From NCBI RefSeq assembly GCF_029784155.1, contig NC_073692.1, positions 278,028,413 to 278,092,412 of the forward strand: 64,000 nt of DNA, read 5' to 3'. Source of the DNA: Uranotaenia lowii (Eukaryota > Arthropoda > Insecta > Diptera > Culicidae). Shown piece after piece: positions 34,296-45,704 of this stretch; the first letter of the stretch is position 1; each line of letters starts with the position of its first letter. The notes under the pieces are model-generated. The model searched no databases and had not been told where the DNA came from. It saw nothing but the letters and a program-made list of their open reading frames with translations. Made by a program: the position numbers and the translations under genes.

Positions 34296-36744
34296 ACCTA
34301 AAACCGGAATTGAACTCGAATCTTTTGATTCTCTCTCCGAAACCTTACCAATAGGCCAAATTGTCAGATGGAACAAGTCATCTATTATTCAGTTGACTTC
34401 ATCGAGTTAGATTTGCTGCTAGAGTCTTCGGCAGATAAAGGCTCATCGTGCCCCGACTGAATGTGCTCTGTTCGCCCCGAGCCAACAACTTTAAGTAAAA
34501 ACGCGTTTCAAAATTTATAAAAGTGATAAATCAAACATTTATAGTGAAAATTGAGAAACAATGTGTTAATCATGTAGCTGTGCGTACATTTAAGATCCAG
34601 ATGATTTGAAGGTCATCAAAGCTTATTTCGTGGTGCTCAAAAATTATAATATTTACAAAAGGCCACAAAATTCATTTTTTTTTATTCTGGGATGGAAAGA
34701 AATTATGAGAATATTTTGTTTTTTTTTTGTTTTTGGTTTTGAAATGATTTTTGAAAATCGATAAAAAATAATTTTAAAAATGTCTTAAATTTTCTGAAAA
34801 AACACCATTACACATTTTTTGACATCTGAGAAAATAGTTGTAAATATAGTTTTTTGTCAATTTTGTCCCATTTTGTAAAAAACAGGAATTTTCACAAATT
34901 TTTAAACCAAATAGAAATCGAAGTTTTAAATAAAAAAAATTTAGATGTTTTTAAAGAAAAAATCAAATGGTTTTCCTGGCCTAAATAAATTTGTTGAATG
35001 GAATCAATCTTATTTAAACTGTTTAAAGAAATTCTAGTTAAACTTGAATTGATAAATTTCCAATTTGTTGGAAACTGTAGAAGTTAAACTTTGTATCGAT
35101 AAAATTGCATATATAGTTTAATTTTTATTTGATTATGGACAAAACCTGACAAAAAAAATCGGGTTCGGAACACGAAAAATTTTCAAATCAATCATAAAAC
35201 ATAGGCCCCCAAATGCTGTTGCCGTGAGTTATCAATTGAATTCTACAAATAAATCTTTTTATTTTTTTTTATATGAATGTCTTGTTATTCAATTTTGAAA
35301 TTTGTGTTTGCCGAGAACATGATCATCTTAAATTTATTTAAAAAAACATTTTTTGTACCTTTTTTCCTTTCCAGACCTCATATTTCAAATGACGGCAACA
35401 GAATATTCAGATTTTGACTTTATAAACTATAATACCTGCTCTTGAAAGTTTATAAACCTTGTACTTAGTCAGTATAGGCTTTTAATTATGAATTGAACAT
35501 GTTGAATTATGAAACCAAGTCAGGGTTTTAAATTATTATAGTGAACCTTAAACAAAATGACCTTATTGGCCTTTTTTTGGGCAGACCATTTCGAATGATA
35601 AAAACAAGACTTATCTTGTCGAATAGAGAAACAGGAAGAGGTATTTCATTTTATTAAAACTTATAATTACAGTTCTCGGCGCCCTAATTCTTCGTGTTCT
35701 TACTTAAACTGTGACAAAATGGCAACACTTTAAAATGAAATTATAGCGAAAAGGTCAAGGGGTATGGAACAATTAACTAAAATATTTGAATTCATGGTGA
35801 CCTTTATGCACGATGGAAGGATTTTGAATTAAAAAAAACTATTAACTATATTTCTGACTTTGAGCACTCTAGAAATCAAACTAAATATTTTATACTCAAC
35901 CATCAACTGTGTGTGTTTTGGATAAATCATCTTAAGTTCAAAAAGAATTATTTTTCAAATCGTAATTAAATATTTTTTTCATATTCAAAACATTACCGTG
36001 AAATTTTCCAAATAACGCTCAAATTGAATTTGAAGAAAAGAAGTGTAAACTAAGATGGTTAATTATCAACAAAACATTTCAAATAATTTCCTTTTAAATC
36101 TAGGTTATAATTTAAGTAATCGATTGTCATCGATTCTCATGTTTGAGGTTTTGTTCTAAATTTCAATTCGAGTTCGTTTACAAGTAAGTCGAAAATATTA
36201 TTTTCAAATTTGTTAACCAATATTTTATAAATTAATTTTCAAGCAAATTTCTAGTTAAGAATAAGAAACGTGATTATGAAAAATGCATCAACTTACCGGA
36301 AATACCGGAAATATCGTTGAATACTTGCCGGAAATAGCAACTATGATTCTGATGAAATTTGAATCCAATCAGATTTTTTTTTTTCTAGGTTGTGTGACGA
36401 CTTTTAGTACCTAGTAAAATGGTTTTAGAATCAATTTTCTTTTTATTTAATTTTTTTTTAAGTATTGATTTTATTTCTAGCTAAACTTGAAGTTCTTAAA
36501 CGGGCCTGGTAGAAGGCTGCAATTTATTTTGACTTCTTAGAAAAAGTGACAGAATTTTTATTTGTGTTTTAATTTGCCTTTCGATAACAATTTCAACGAA
36601 TGCCAGAATGCTTCAAAATACGTCAACTTTAAACGCATTTAGCAATATTTTTCTGTTGTGACTGAAACAACTCTGATGGTAGATTTATCGAAAAATACGG
36701 TTTTACTTAAGTTGTGGTTATGAATCAAAAACATGCATCGTACA
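34296..36744. other. No feature seen
   Basis: AT-rich sequence with long A and T runs. A few TACCGGAAATACCGGAAATA-type words occur at 36295-36345. No coding frame or paired termini recognised. Confidence 0.5.
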
Positions 36745-36989
36745 TACAGTACTAGACAAAATAAAGTACGCCCTTGCTATATATTTTAAAATCCCTTTTT
36801 CTTTTTTTTAACATTAGAAATATCAATTCATAAAATTTAGATAAATTGTTGTATTTTTCTAACTCTGGTACTCTGATTTTAAGAGTTTTACTAATAATTC
36901 ATGCTCCAGGTTAAATTTAATCGTATTTTCAAGCAATTCTGTTTAGAAAAATCCTTCCTGACTGATTTTGGTTTGAAATTTTTTGAATA

Positions 36990-37423
36990 TGTTCTGGAAC
37001 GAACGAGCCACTGAATCACCCTAATATGCGAAAAAGGCCCAGTAGCAACATGGCGATGCTGCGCGCATTAACGGATGTAATGCGCGCCAAAAACATTCGG
37101 GTTTTCCTCGGGTCTCGGGTTTTCCAAAGGGTCGAGACAAATTTAGCCCCAGGTTCGGCCTCTTTTTCCAACCAACCACCATCGGAGACGGTAACAAAGT
37201 CAGAGGCCTGAGCGGCAAGTCAGAGGCCAGAATGGCCAAAGTCAGAGGTCCAAAAGGGACCATAGTTTGTGTCAGATGTCGATATAATAGTAATTAGTCT
37301 AAGTTGTTTCAAGTTCGGTAAAATACAGTCCACTTTTTGTAATGTTGTTTGAATGAGTGCGGTTTTATTTATTCACGGAATATCTGATGCTATCGATCCT
37401 GCCATCAGGGGCGATCCTGAACA
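36990..37423 (+). repeat. 5' LTR (434 bp)
   Basis: TG...CA ends, preceded by GAATA and followed directly by the primer-binding site. It holds the promoter region by analogy with other LTRs. Confidence 0.9.
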
Positions 37424-37441
37424 TGGTCCTTCGAACCGGAT
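37424..37441 (+). promoter_or_regulatory. tRNA primer-binding site
   Basis: TGGTCCTTCGAACCGGAT follows the 5' LTR without a gap. TGG is complementary to the tRNA CCA end, as expected for minus-strand priming. I recall this PBS from BEL-type elements. The tRNA was not identified. Confidence 0.75.
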
Positions 37442-37488
37442 CATAAAACCAAATCGAAGCATCAGACGGTATGCACGGTACGGTATGT

Positions 37489-39622
37489 CCAGTTCGCTTA
37501 CAAAAAAGGTATGTCCACGGTTACGGCCTTACATACCCTTACACAAAAACTAGAAAAGACTGTAGAGGCAAAAGAAATAGCACTCGCTTCTTTTTTAGAC
37601 ATTGAAGGGGCATTCGACAACGCATCTCACACTTCAATCGAAACAGCTATGAAAAGACGAGGGTGCCACTCGGCAATTGTTAACTGGACTAGTGCGATGC
37701 TAATAAACAGAACCATTTATGCAAGCTTGGGAGGACTTACAATCAAAGCCACACCAACGAAGGGATGTCCCCAAGGCGGGGTTCTATCACCGTTGTTGTG
37801 GTCCTTGATAGTGGACGACCTCCTAAACAAACTTGTATCCATGGGATTCGAAGTTATTGGCTTTGCAGACGACGTAGTTATTATAGTTCGGGGAAAACAT
37901 GAGAATGTGCTGTCTAATAGAATGCAAACTGCACTCAACTACGCACTATTTTGGTGCAGGGAAGAGGGACTAAACATAAACCCTTCCAAAACTACTGTGA
38001 TAGCCTTCACTAGGAGACGAAAAATTACACTAAAACCTCTAACATTAGATGGGGAAGTGTTAAACCTCGAATCACAAGTGAAATATTTAGGCATAGTACT
38101 AGACTCAAAGCTATCATGGAACCCACAGATAGAGCATGTAATCGCTAAGGCTACAACAGCTCTATGGGTCTGCCTCAAAGGAGTAGGGAAAAAATGGGGA
38201 CTACAGCCGAAAATTATCTACTGGATATTTGCAGCTATTATAAGACCCAAAATCTCTTATGCCTCCTTAGTATGGTGGACCAAAACTATGCAAATTACTG
38301 CCCAGAAAAAACTAGCGAAGCTCCAAAGACTAGCAACGCTAGCTATAACTGGCGCAAAGCGAAGCACACCGAATGAGGCTCTAAATGCACTACTAAATAT
38401 TCTGCCTCTACATCAATTCATTGAGTTAGAGGCGGAACGTAGTGCCTTGAGACTCTCCAAACACAAAACTCTCTATGAAGGAGATCTTACAGGACACCTC
38501 AAAATCCTAAAGAAATTTAAATTAAACTCACTTATTGTGAAAAATGATGACTGGATGGAGCCCATTTTCAACCTAGACATACCATACAATGTAACTATCA
38601 ATGATAGGGACGTGTGGGAGTCAGGTGGACCTGCGGTTCCTCCCAGATCGATCCTATTCTTCACTGATGGGTCAAAAATGGATAAAAGAACTGGGGCAGG
38701 GGTTTTCGGACCTAGACTCAGGATCTCAATTCCTATGGGAAACTGGCCAACAGTATTCCAAGCTGAAATTCAAGCCATTCTAGAATGCACTTTAGCCTGT
38801 TTGAAAAGGGGATACAGGTACACAAGTATCTGCATGTTCTCTGACAGCCAAGCTGCTCTCCGAGCACTAAGTACGTTCACATGTTACTCCAAACTAGTTT
38901 GGGAGTGTATAGTTGCACTAAGAAACCTGGCCATAAGGAACAGAGTATCTTTATTCTGGGTACCAGGCCACTGCGGTATCCTAGGGAACGAAGAAGCAGA
39001 CCAACTAGCTAGGGAAGGATCTCAGGGACTGTTGATTGGACCTGAACCTTTCTGCGGAGTATCGAGAAGTGCCTTGACTATGGAGCTCAAGAACTGGGAA
39101 AGCACCACTATTGTTTCCAACTGGAAAACAGCGGAGGGAGCAACCCAGGCAAAAAGATTCATTGAACCAAGCGCACGACTCTCAAAAAACATGTTGAACT
39201 TAAGTAAGCACGAATTAAGTACTTACACAGGTCTCTTGACCGGACATTGTCCAACAAAACAGCATCTCAAAAGGATAAACATAATTCTGAACGATGACTG
39301 TCGGTTCTGCGGGTTCGAAAAAGAAACCGCAGAGCATCTTCTATGCAACTGCTGCGCCCTCCTAAATAGGAGAGAGCGAATACTTGGGGCAAAGTTAATA
39401 AGCGCACAAGACATATGGTTGCATATCAGCCCTAAGAAGGTTATATCATACATCTTTGATATCATACCCGATTGGGATAAAATGCTTAATCAGCAATCAA
39501 CTGTCACTCCAATCAATAGTGCAGGTGAACCTGACAGCATATAGTAACGCGGGGTAAACACCACAATAGATCAACTACTGGTCGCAGTGGGCTCTCCCCT
39601 ACAAAAAAAAAAAAAAAAAAAA
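37489..39622 (+). mobile_element. 5'-truncated LOA/Lian-type LINE
   Basis: It sits 65 bases after the 5' LTR, within the leader of the LTR element. The 9-base duplication ACGGTATGT lies at 37480-37488 and 39623-39631, and a 20-A tail (39603-39622) closes it. Only the distal RT, RNase H and C-terminal region are present, followed by a 55-base 3' UTR. It is younger than the LTR element. Confidence 0.88.
37490..39544 (+). CDS. LINE ORF2 fragment: reverse transcriptase C-terminal two-thirds plus RNase H
   Basis: The frame is open from the first full codon of the truncated element (QFAYKKGMSTVTALH) for about 685 codons to the stop at 39544. It starts inside the RT fingers. Motifs: FLDIEGAFDNASH (first catalytic Asp, motif A), GCPQGGVLSPLLWSLIVDD (motif B), GFADDVVIIV (motif C, FADD). 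An RNase H domain follows with FFTDGSKMDKRTGAGVF, QAEIQAILEC (Glu), FSDSQAALRAL (Asp) and VPGHCGILGNEEAD (distal His/Asp). A C-terminal zinc-knuckle-like CRFCGFEKETAEHLLCNC is present. This order matches the LOA/I group. There is no endonuclease or ORF1 because of 5' truncation, so it cannot move by itself, although the frame has no stop or shift. Recent insertion. Confidence 0.88.
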   Translation, partial: QFAYKKGMSTVTALHTLTQKLEKTVEAKEIALASFLDIEGAFDNASHTSIETAMKRRGCHSAIVNWTSAMLINRTIYASLGGLTIKATPTKGCPQGGVLSPLLWSLIVDDLLNKLVSMGFEVIGFADDVVIIVRGKHENVLSNRMQTALNYALFWCREEGLNINPSKTTVIAFTRRRKITLKPLTLDGEVLNLESQVKYLGIVLDSKLSWNPQIEHVIAKATTALWVCLKGVGKKWGLQPKIIYWIFAAIIRPKISYASLVWWTKTMQITAQKKLAKLQRLATLAITGAKRSTPNEALNALLNILPLHQFIELEAERSALRLSKHKTLYEGDLTGHLKILKKFKLNSLIVKNDDWMEPIFNLDIPYNVTINDRDVWESGGPAVPPRSILFFTDGSKMDKRTGAGVFGPRLRISIPMGNWPTVFQAEIQAILECTLACLKRGYRYTSICMFSDSQAALRALSTFTCYSKLVWECIVALRNLAIRNRVSLFWVPGHCGILGNEEADQLAREGSQGLLIGPEPFCGVSRSALTMELKNWESTTIVSNWKTAEGATQAKRFIEPSARLSKNMLNLSKHELSTYTGLLTGHCPTKQHLKRINIILNDDCRFCGFEKETAEHLLCNCCALLNRRERILGAKLISAQDIWLHISPKKVISYIFDIIPDWDKMLNQQSTVTPINSAGEPDSI

Positions 39623-39631
39623 ACGGTATGT

Positions 39632-42600
39632 ATGAGTTGTGAGTGTGTGTGAGAGTTTTCAAAGTGATCAAAACCACTATCAATCATGGCATCTTGTATA
39701 AGTCATCCCCAAATTTACAAATTTCGAGTGTTCAGCGTCTTCATTGATCCAGGAATATTATGAAACAATCCATTAGAAATAATGATGTCCAACACAAATC
39801 ATTCACCATCAAAATACGAACAATTATCAGCCGAGCTACTGTACCTGTGTACATAATCGTTCTTGAAACATCGCAAAAGTTCTTTCTTAACATCAGATTA
39901 TGTGTCCTCCATCATCAATCCATCATCGTAAACAAGTGCAATTGTCAATTGTGGGAAGTTTTTCGTTAGTTAAGTTAATTCCAACTTGCAACTCGAGCGT
40001 AGCTAATCAACCAAAGATATGTGTAATAGTAGATCACTGGTTATCAAAACAAAGCAAAGAAAAGGATGGGTAGAAAACGTCAAACCAATCATTCATCTTG
40101 CTATAATTTAATCTACCGTCGTTGTTTCTATTATTGGATCCTTTATTCGCTCTGTCACATATTTGTTCTGTTGGCCCATCCAAAAATGTTCGTATCTCTC
40201 CGTTGTTCACGTTGCCTTCATCACTAAGATATCCGGTTTCGCTTTTTTATGAATCCAACTTGACAATCGATAAGGTTCATCAAATAATGTGTGCAATTCA
40301 TGTTGTCAACTCTCTAAATCTACCGTCTGTGAAAAACTCTCCTCATCCAATTCTATTGACAGAATCCACCTCCGTGCGATACATTTTTAGAGCAAAACGA
40401 CCGTTGGAATCCATTCGAACAAATGTCAGTTAAAACGAACATGAACCAAAACAAATGTATTCGCCCGGCCACGTTATTACGGGAAATTTTGTACATGAAT
40501 GTTCGAAAATCGTGTTGGCAGTTCATCGGTTTGTACTTTTATCCGTCTGCTCTAGTGGTTCTAGTTAATCGGACAAGTGCTCGCTTAAATGGTTCAAAAT
40601 CAAATTTAAAGTGTTTCGTCCCATCATGTGTTGTCTTCATCGCAGCGCAGCCTTTGGTTGTAAGGTTTTGAACAGGAGAGAGAATTACAGGAGACGCCTG
40701 TTTATCTCATCTTCACCAAGTCCATGTAGTGATTGAAACCCGATTTAAACATAGCCGGAATCATGAAATACGGTTGAATGGTGGTCTAGTATTTCAATTC
40801 CTATGGCAGAACCAATCGGAACCACGGAAAATGAATGCGTCACATAGGAGGACACGAATGATAAAACAGGTAGATTCTAAAAAGAAATTAAAAATCATCT
40901 CTCTTCTACACTTTGTTTACTACGAAACACGATGGGCAATCAAATATGTTTCGCCATTCCCTCGATTGATTGCATAGATTTCATGTTCGAAGCTATGTTC
41001 ATATTTATGTTCAATATTCACGAGTTCGATCTACAGTTATGTGCAGTGATGATGTATCAATGAACTAGTTTCATCAGTTGATTTCATTTGTCAATGATGT
41101 TTTGTGAAAGTGTGAATCATAAAAATTCATCTACCTACTACAGTCTTGAGCAAATAGTTTGTTTTTTATGCTTGAATGAATGAAACTACAGCTTATCAGT
41201 GTGTTTGATTCATTTATTTCAATGTAAATGATATTTAAGCACCAGAAGCTCTTAAAGATACCATTCCTTGTTGTGTTGTTTCCTGTTACATAATATCCCA
41301 GCTAACATGAAATCGTAATAGAAATGATAATCCAAATCGATTAGTAACACATTTTCGATAACCGTCGTAAACAAGTTGGTATTGAGTGAATTTCCATCAT
41401 TCATTTACGACATGCTTTGCTCAAAAATAGTTGAATCGGATAGCAGTTTAGTCAATTCGTAAATATATGTCTCCAAAAAGTTGAGAATATGCTAATTCGA
41501 CATTAACGATTTGAGTGAACTGATTTACGATAAATGGGCGGTTCTTCAATTGACACTCTCTCCTGTCTCTTCCTTTGACCGGTTCGTAAAAAGAAAATCT
41601 CACCTATAGAGCTATAGCGTGTATCATACCAACTGATGAGTTGGCATCGTGGTAGGATATCGGGCAGCGATCTCGGAGGACTGGAGTTCAAGTCTCGGTC
41701 GGGAATATTTTTTTTTTCTTTTATATTGCTTTTTGTGGGAAAATCGAATCGTTGGAATCTTGTCATTGTAGATATATCGCCTCCACTTTTGTAGCTATAT
41801 GCTATTTTGGTAAGTTTAATACAATCTTTTCCTCTGGTATATTTGTTTGAATAATTCGGTTGTTCCTGCGTAATACCTTCATAAATGTTTGCTGGGATTA
41901 TGTTTGCATTATCTACAAAAAATATGAAACAACTTTTTTTTTGCTCCAGCTATTCAGTCAACTCTTTAATGAGCAAACGGAAATTCATTCAGATAAATAT
42001 CAGAAACTAGTCATGACGGTTGGAAATTGGTCATTTATGATTAAAGTCATTCAGGTTGCTTTATTCAAGGTCGGAAACATTCATGATGGTGATTATTCAG
42101 TTTGAATCAGTCTTATCCATTCAAGTTTTACTCGGAATCATTAAAATTTAGTATGATAAAATGTGATAATACGATGTTTGCGAGATGGTCAGACACTCAT
42201 TTAGAGTCTTTTAGGGAGTTAATGCGTTTTTGGAATTTCAGTCAGCCAGTCGGCTCACATCGGAATCGGAATCATATTTACAGTTTTTTGCACTTAATAC
42301 GAATTTATCTTGGGACAATATTGAAACTCCGTCAGTCGGTATTTTATCAGCTTTGGAGTCGGAATAAAACGTCAGATTCAGAAAATCATTCAAACTATGT
42401 CAGAACACCATTCAGTATAGAGGGGCCTGAGCACAGCTAATCAGGTTCGCCCCGAAAATGTCAGCAAATCATTCAGTTTTTCGTGAATCAATTGGATTCA
42501 AATCGGTCAGCAAACCATTCTGGAAGTCGGGAGTCAGCAAACCATTCAGATTTTTTTGGGAATCAATTGTATTCAAATTGGTTAGAAATCATTCGTGGAC

Positions 42601-42691
42601 ACAGTCAGCATCGGTCAGCTAATCATTCAGATTCACTTCAATAAACTCTAACAATACACGTACAATTAACACTGAGAATCATTGGGATAAA
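39632..42691 (+). other. Non-coding interior of the LTR element, part 1
   Basis: There is no frame above about 110 codons and none looks like gag or pol. Sequence is dominated by variations of ATCATT/TTCATC/AATCAT words (39640-41500), shifting to CATTCAG/GTCAG words after 42000. The texture suggests long-standing non-coding evolution instead of a decayed pol gene. Confidence 0.6.
41635..41717 (+). ncRNA. tRNA-like Pol III unit (possible SINE head)
   Basis: An A-box-like TGGCATCGTGGTAGG at 41642-41656 and a B-box-like GGAGTTCAAGTCT at 41683-41695 are spaced as in tRNA genes. The T arm with loop TTCAAGT and an anticodon-type stem TCGGG/CTCGG around CAGCGAT can be drawn. A T run at 41708-41717 would end Pol III transcription. 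The acceptor stem does not pair and position 33 is A, so this is not a working tRNA gene but a tRNA-derived or tRNA-like sequence. Confidence 0.4.
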
Positions 42692-43757
42692 GGCCCTTAT
42701 TCTGCGCCTCGAGTGACGTGACAATAGTAGAGTCACCCAAGTCACTCTATTCCAGCAGTCGGTTTAGGTGAGGAACGTCACTTCGGATGAACTTTGTGAG
42801 TTCTTACCCTATTCTTATAGTCACCGTGGGTGAGAATCGTCGCATTCAGGTGACGATTTTAGGTGAGAATTGTCGGTACCTTTTGAGGTGGTGACGAGAT
42901 AGGAATTGAATCGAAAATTTATTTAAATCAGAATGTTAGGCTCTAAATAGTTAATTATACTGATGAATGTTGGTTTTGGAAGCAAAATAAAACAAATTTA
43001 TTAGCAAAATAATTTTTAAATATATTGAATATTTTTCATTGCTATCTAAAATATGTAATTTGAATTAAAATACTGAATGGAAAGTATGATCTAATGGAAT
43101 CCAAAATTCAGTTTAAATTGAAATTTGATTTGCGAAACGTTAAAACGATGAAATGACAAAAACTTAGAAAATCAAAATACTTTTAATTCCTCCAAGCAGC
43201 GTTAGTCTAAAATGATATTTTGATTATTTGTTCTTCCTCTGTCGCTTCCGCATATTACTCACCTAAAAAAGCTGCTGAATTTGGTAAAAAGGTTCTGAAT
43301 TTAAATCCTCCTGGTCATCGGTTGGCAGGATATTGCCGATGACTTCTGCCTTCGTTGTTTTTTCATACAACTCGGGACCAGCGGTGCTTGTTCCATCCAA
43401 TTTGGAGCTTGTTAGGCTCAGTTGTGATTGCCGAAATTGTATTCTAGGACGTAAAACTTGACCGTTTTGTTGTCCTGAGCAGCTTGCTGGCACTATAAAA
43501 TCCTATTGCCGCCCTTCTCTGGCCGAAATTCAAACTAATAATTTTTAAATTAATTTTTAAAAATCCGAAGTGTAACAAAACCAAAACAGCACTGAACAAA
43601 TTCGACCATTTTGACAGATGTGTTCATTCGGTCACTCACCTTGAATGAACCTCTGTCACTTTACCCACATCGACTTCGGGAATAAGGTGACAAATCTCAC
43701 GGTGACTCCGAAGTGAGGTGACAAACATCACGTCATGCGCGGCGCAGAATAAGGGCC
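42692..43757. mobile_element. 1.07-kb element with GGCCCTTATTCTGCGCC TIRs
   Basis: The 17-base termini are identical in inverse orientation and are followed by imperfect TGACGTGA boxes. AAA flanks both ends (42689-42691, 43758-43760), a possible 3-base duplication. It is nested in the LTR element. A minus-strand coding remnant is present inside. The superfamily is not certain; GGCC ends with a 3-base target recall PIF/Harbinger. Confidence 0.75.
43263..43493 (-). pseudogene. Unidentified minus-strand coding remnant in the TIR element
   Basis: A frame of 76 codons reads CSGQQNGQVLRPRIQFRQSQ to DDQEDLNSEPFYQIQQLF, with balanced codon use unlike the AT-rich flanks. The stop is formed by TTTTTTAG followed at once by GTGAGTAAT, so it may be an exon ending in a splice donor. 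It could be the last part of an element-borne protein. Not recognised. Confidence 0.4.
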
Positions 43758-44941
43758 AAAATCATAAAGGGATTCAAGCGGGATTCCATTCGGTAAACAT
43801 TCGGTCATCAATTTGGTTCATGTTCGGAGTAGGCGTTGGAATTCGTTTTTCGGTTAACCTGATCGCGGGATCAGGACATTTATGTGACGGTTTTTTTTTT
43901 GCTGTGTCATTTCTGCTGCAATCGGGCATGGCAATACCAGGGCTTTTCAGCGCCCCTCCGAACACACAAATTACTTCCGAAAGTTGTTTGTGCAGTCACT
44001 CCTCCATCAGGAGTTATCGGGAATCCAAGGGATTCAATTATTCGGTATCAGTCAGTTATATCATTCGGTACACTTCAGAGTTGCGTTGGATTTCGGTTTT
44101 CGGATAGTCTGATCGACGGGATCAGGACTAGCATTTGGCGGTTTTTTCATCAAGCATCATCCTGGATTAAGCACCAGGACTCTCTAACGCAACTCTGCAT
44201 CACACACACATACACTTACATACACATCAATCGGAATGAAGCTATCGGAGTATGAGTCAGTGATAAAACGGTTTGACTATATTGGTGAGAAGTCACTTGG
44301 GAATGTGTCAGATTTTTCAGAGTCGGATTTTTGTCTATGAAACTTTCTCAGAAAGCAAGTCGGAAACCCATTCAGAAACATTCGGAAAATCATTCAGAAA
44401 ACCTGTCAGAAATGAGTCGGAAAGAAATGTATGTTGAGTAAGCTTTTATGTTAGTTGTATGTCAGTTATAAAGTCTGAGTATGTGTCAGAAGAGCTTGGG
44501 AACTTGCTTGTTCGGCTCATGTCAGTTTTTTGAAAGTCAGAGAGCTTGGACAGCTCAGAGTTTGAACAGTCAGAAAGGCATTCGGAATCAAGTCAGAGCA
44601 TGAGTTGGAATCACAACGCTGGTCGTGGCAAAGGCCAGCGCACGCTCAGAAAGGTTAAGTATTCTGAAATATCAGACAAAATTAGAAGAGTGATACTTCC
44701 TTTCCCAAGCACTTAGGCACCTTCAAAGACTACAACTGGACGAAGGCGGACAACCAGAAAGGTTGCAAAAGTGGCCAGGGTCGGTATCCAAACTCCAAGG
44801 TCGATGTGGATCAATGGCGGGCGGCCACCATTCAACGAGCGCAGGTCATCGGTGTGGTTCAGCGCAATACACAGCACAGCACAACACAGCAAGAAAGGTT
44901 TCGAAATGCGTACGTCCCGTCGCCTTTCAAGGCGGGCGGCA
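43758..44941 (+). other. Non-coding interior of the LTR element, part 2, with an old internal duplication
   Basis: Segments near 43795-43990 and 44040-44220 are diverged copies: both hold GCGTTGGA(A)TT(T)CG, TTTTCGG, CTGATCG, CGGGATCAGGAC and GGTTTTTT in order. CATTCAG/CATTCGG and GTCAGA words recur throughout to about 44600. The last 200 bases before the 3' LTR are less AT-rich and end GGCGGGCGGCA, a weak polypurine-tract candidate. Confidence 0.55.
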
Positions 44942-45376
44942 TGTTCTGGAACGAACGAGCCACTGAATCACCCTAATATGCGAAAAAGGCCCAGTAGCAA
45001 CATGGCGATGCTGCGCGCATTAACGGATGTAATGCGCGCCAAAAACATTCGGGTTTTCCAAAGGGTCTCGGGTTTTCCAAAGGGTCGAGACAAATTTAGC
45101 CCCAGGTTCGGCCTCTTTTTCCAACCAACCACCATCGGAGACGGTAACAAAGTCAGAGGCCTGAGCGGCAAGTCAGAGGCCAGAATGGCCAAAGTCAGAG
45201 GTCCAAAAGGGACCATAGTTTGTGTCAGATGTCGATATAATAGTAATTAGTCTAAGTTGTTTCAAGTTCGGTAAAATACAGTCCACTTTTTGTAATGTTG
45301 TTTGAATGAGTGCGGTTTTATTTATTCACGGAATATCTGATGCTATCGATCCTGCCATCAGGGGCGATCCTGAACA
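44942..45376 (+). repeat. 3' LTR (435 bp)
   Basis: Matches the 5' LTR nearly base for base. The visible difference is CCAAAGGGTCTC where the 5' LTR has CCTCGGGTCTC. It is followed by the GAATA duplication. Confidence 0.9.
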
Positions 45377-45704
45377 GAATATCTACAAAAACCTGCGGTT
45401 TCACCATCTTATCGGATTCAATCGCCCCCTTTTAAGGATAAACGAAAAATAAAATCTTTACTTCTGACGGGTTTTGCAGGAAATTCAAACCATTTTAGCT
45501 TATAAGCAGACAGAACAATTTTCATGATTGCGTTCGCTTAAGTGTGAAGAGCACATTTAATTTGTTGACAAAATTTTTTCACCAGTCGTTAGTGTATAAA
45601 AACATTTTTTTAATATTATGAGTTGATAATCCTTATGTGGAAAAAGTTACTTGAAATTGAAATTTTTGATAGCAAATTCATATTTTATTTTGTCCAATAC
45701 TGTA

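Larger units (their letters stand above)
36990..45376 (+). mobile_element. BEL/Pao-type LTR retrotransposon with non-coding interior
   Basis: Two LTRs (36990-37423 and 44942-45376) start TGTTCTGGAACG and end GATCCTGAACA. The 5-base duplication GAATA lies at 36985-36989 and 45377-45381. A primer-binding site follows the 5' LTR. The LTRs differ at essentially one spot (about 37108 against 45060), which suggests recent insertion. The interior carries no gag or pol of its own: only a nested LINE (37489-39622), a nested TIR element (42692-43757) and patterned non-coding sequence. This is a large non-autonomous LTR element that would need proteins from a relative. The BEL/Pao label rests on recalled PBS and LTR style. 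Confidence 0.88.
36747..45702. mobile_element. Tc1-type MITE (about 0.57 kb) hosting the LTR element
   Basis: Ends CAGTACTAGACAAAATAAAG and, inward from the right, CAGTATTGGACAAAATAAAA. TA flanks lie at 36745-36746 and 45703-45704. Without the LTR element and one copy of its target duplication the length is about 560 bases. CAGT termini and a TA target fit the Tc1/mariner superfamily. Non-coding. Confidence 0.85.

Noticed and set aside
40122..40671. Plus-strand frames of 82-103 codons in the LTR interior, considered as gag fragments
   Set aside because: No zinc knuckle, protease or capsid motif, and composition follows the TTCATC word pattern of the surrounding non-coding sequence.
44771..45250. 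159-codon frame spanning the 3' LTR border
   Set aside because: It runs from the non-coding interior into the LTR and partly repeats in the 5' LTR; no gag or env-like features.
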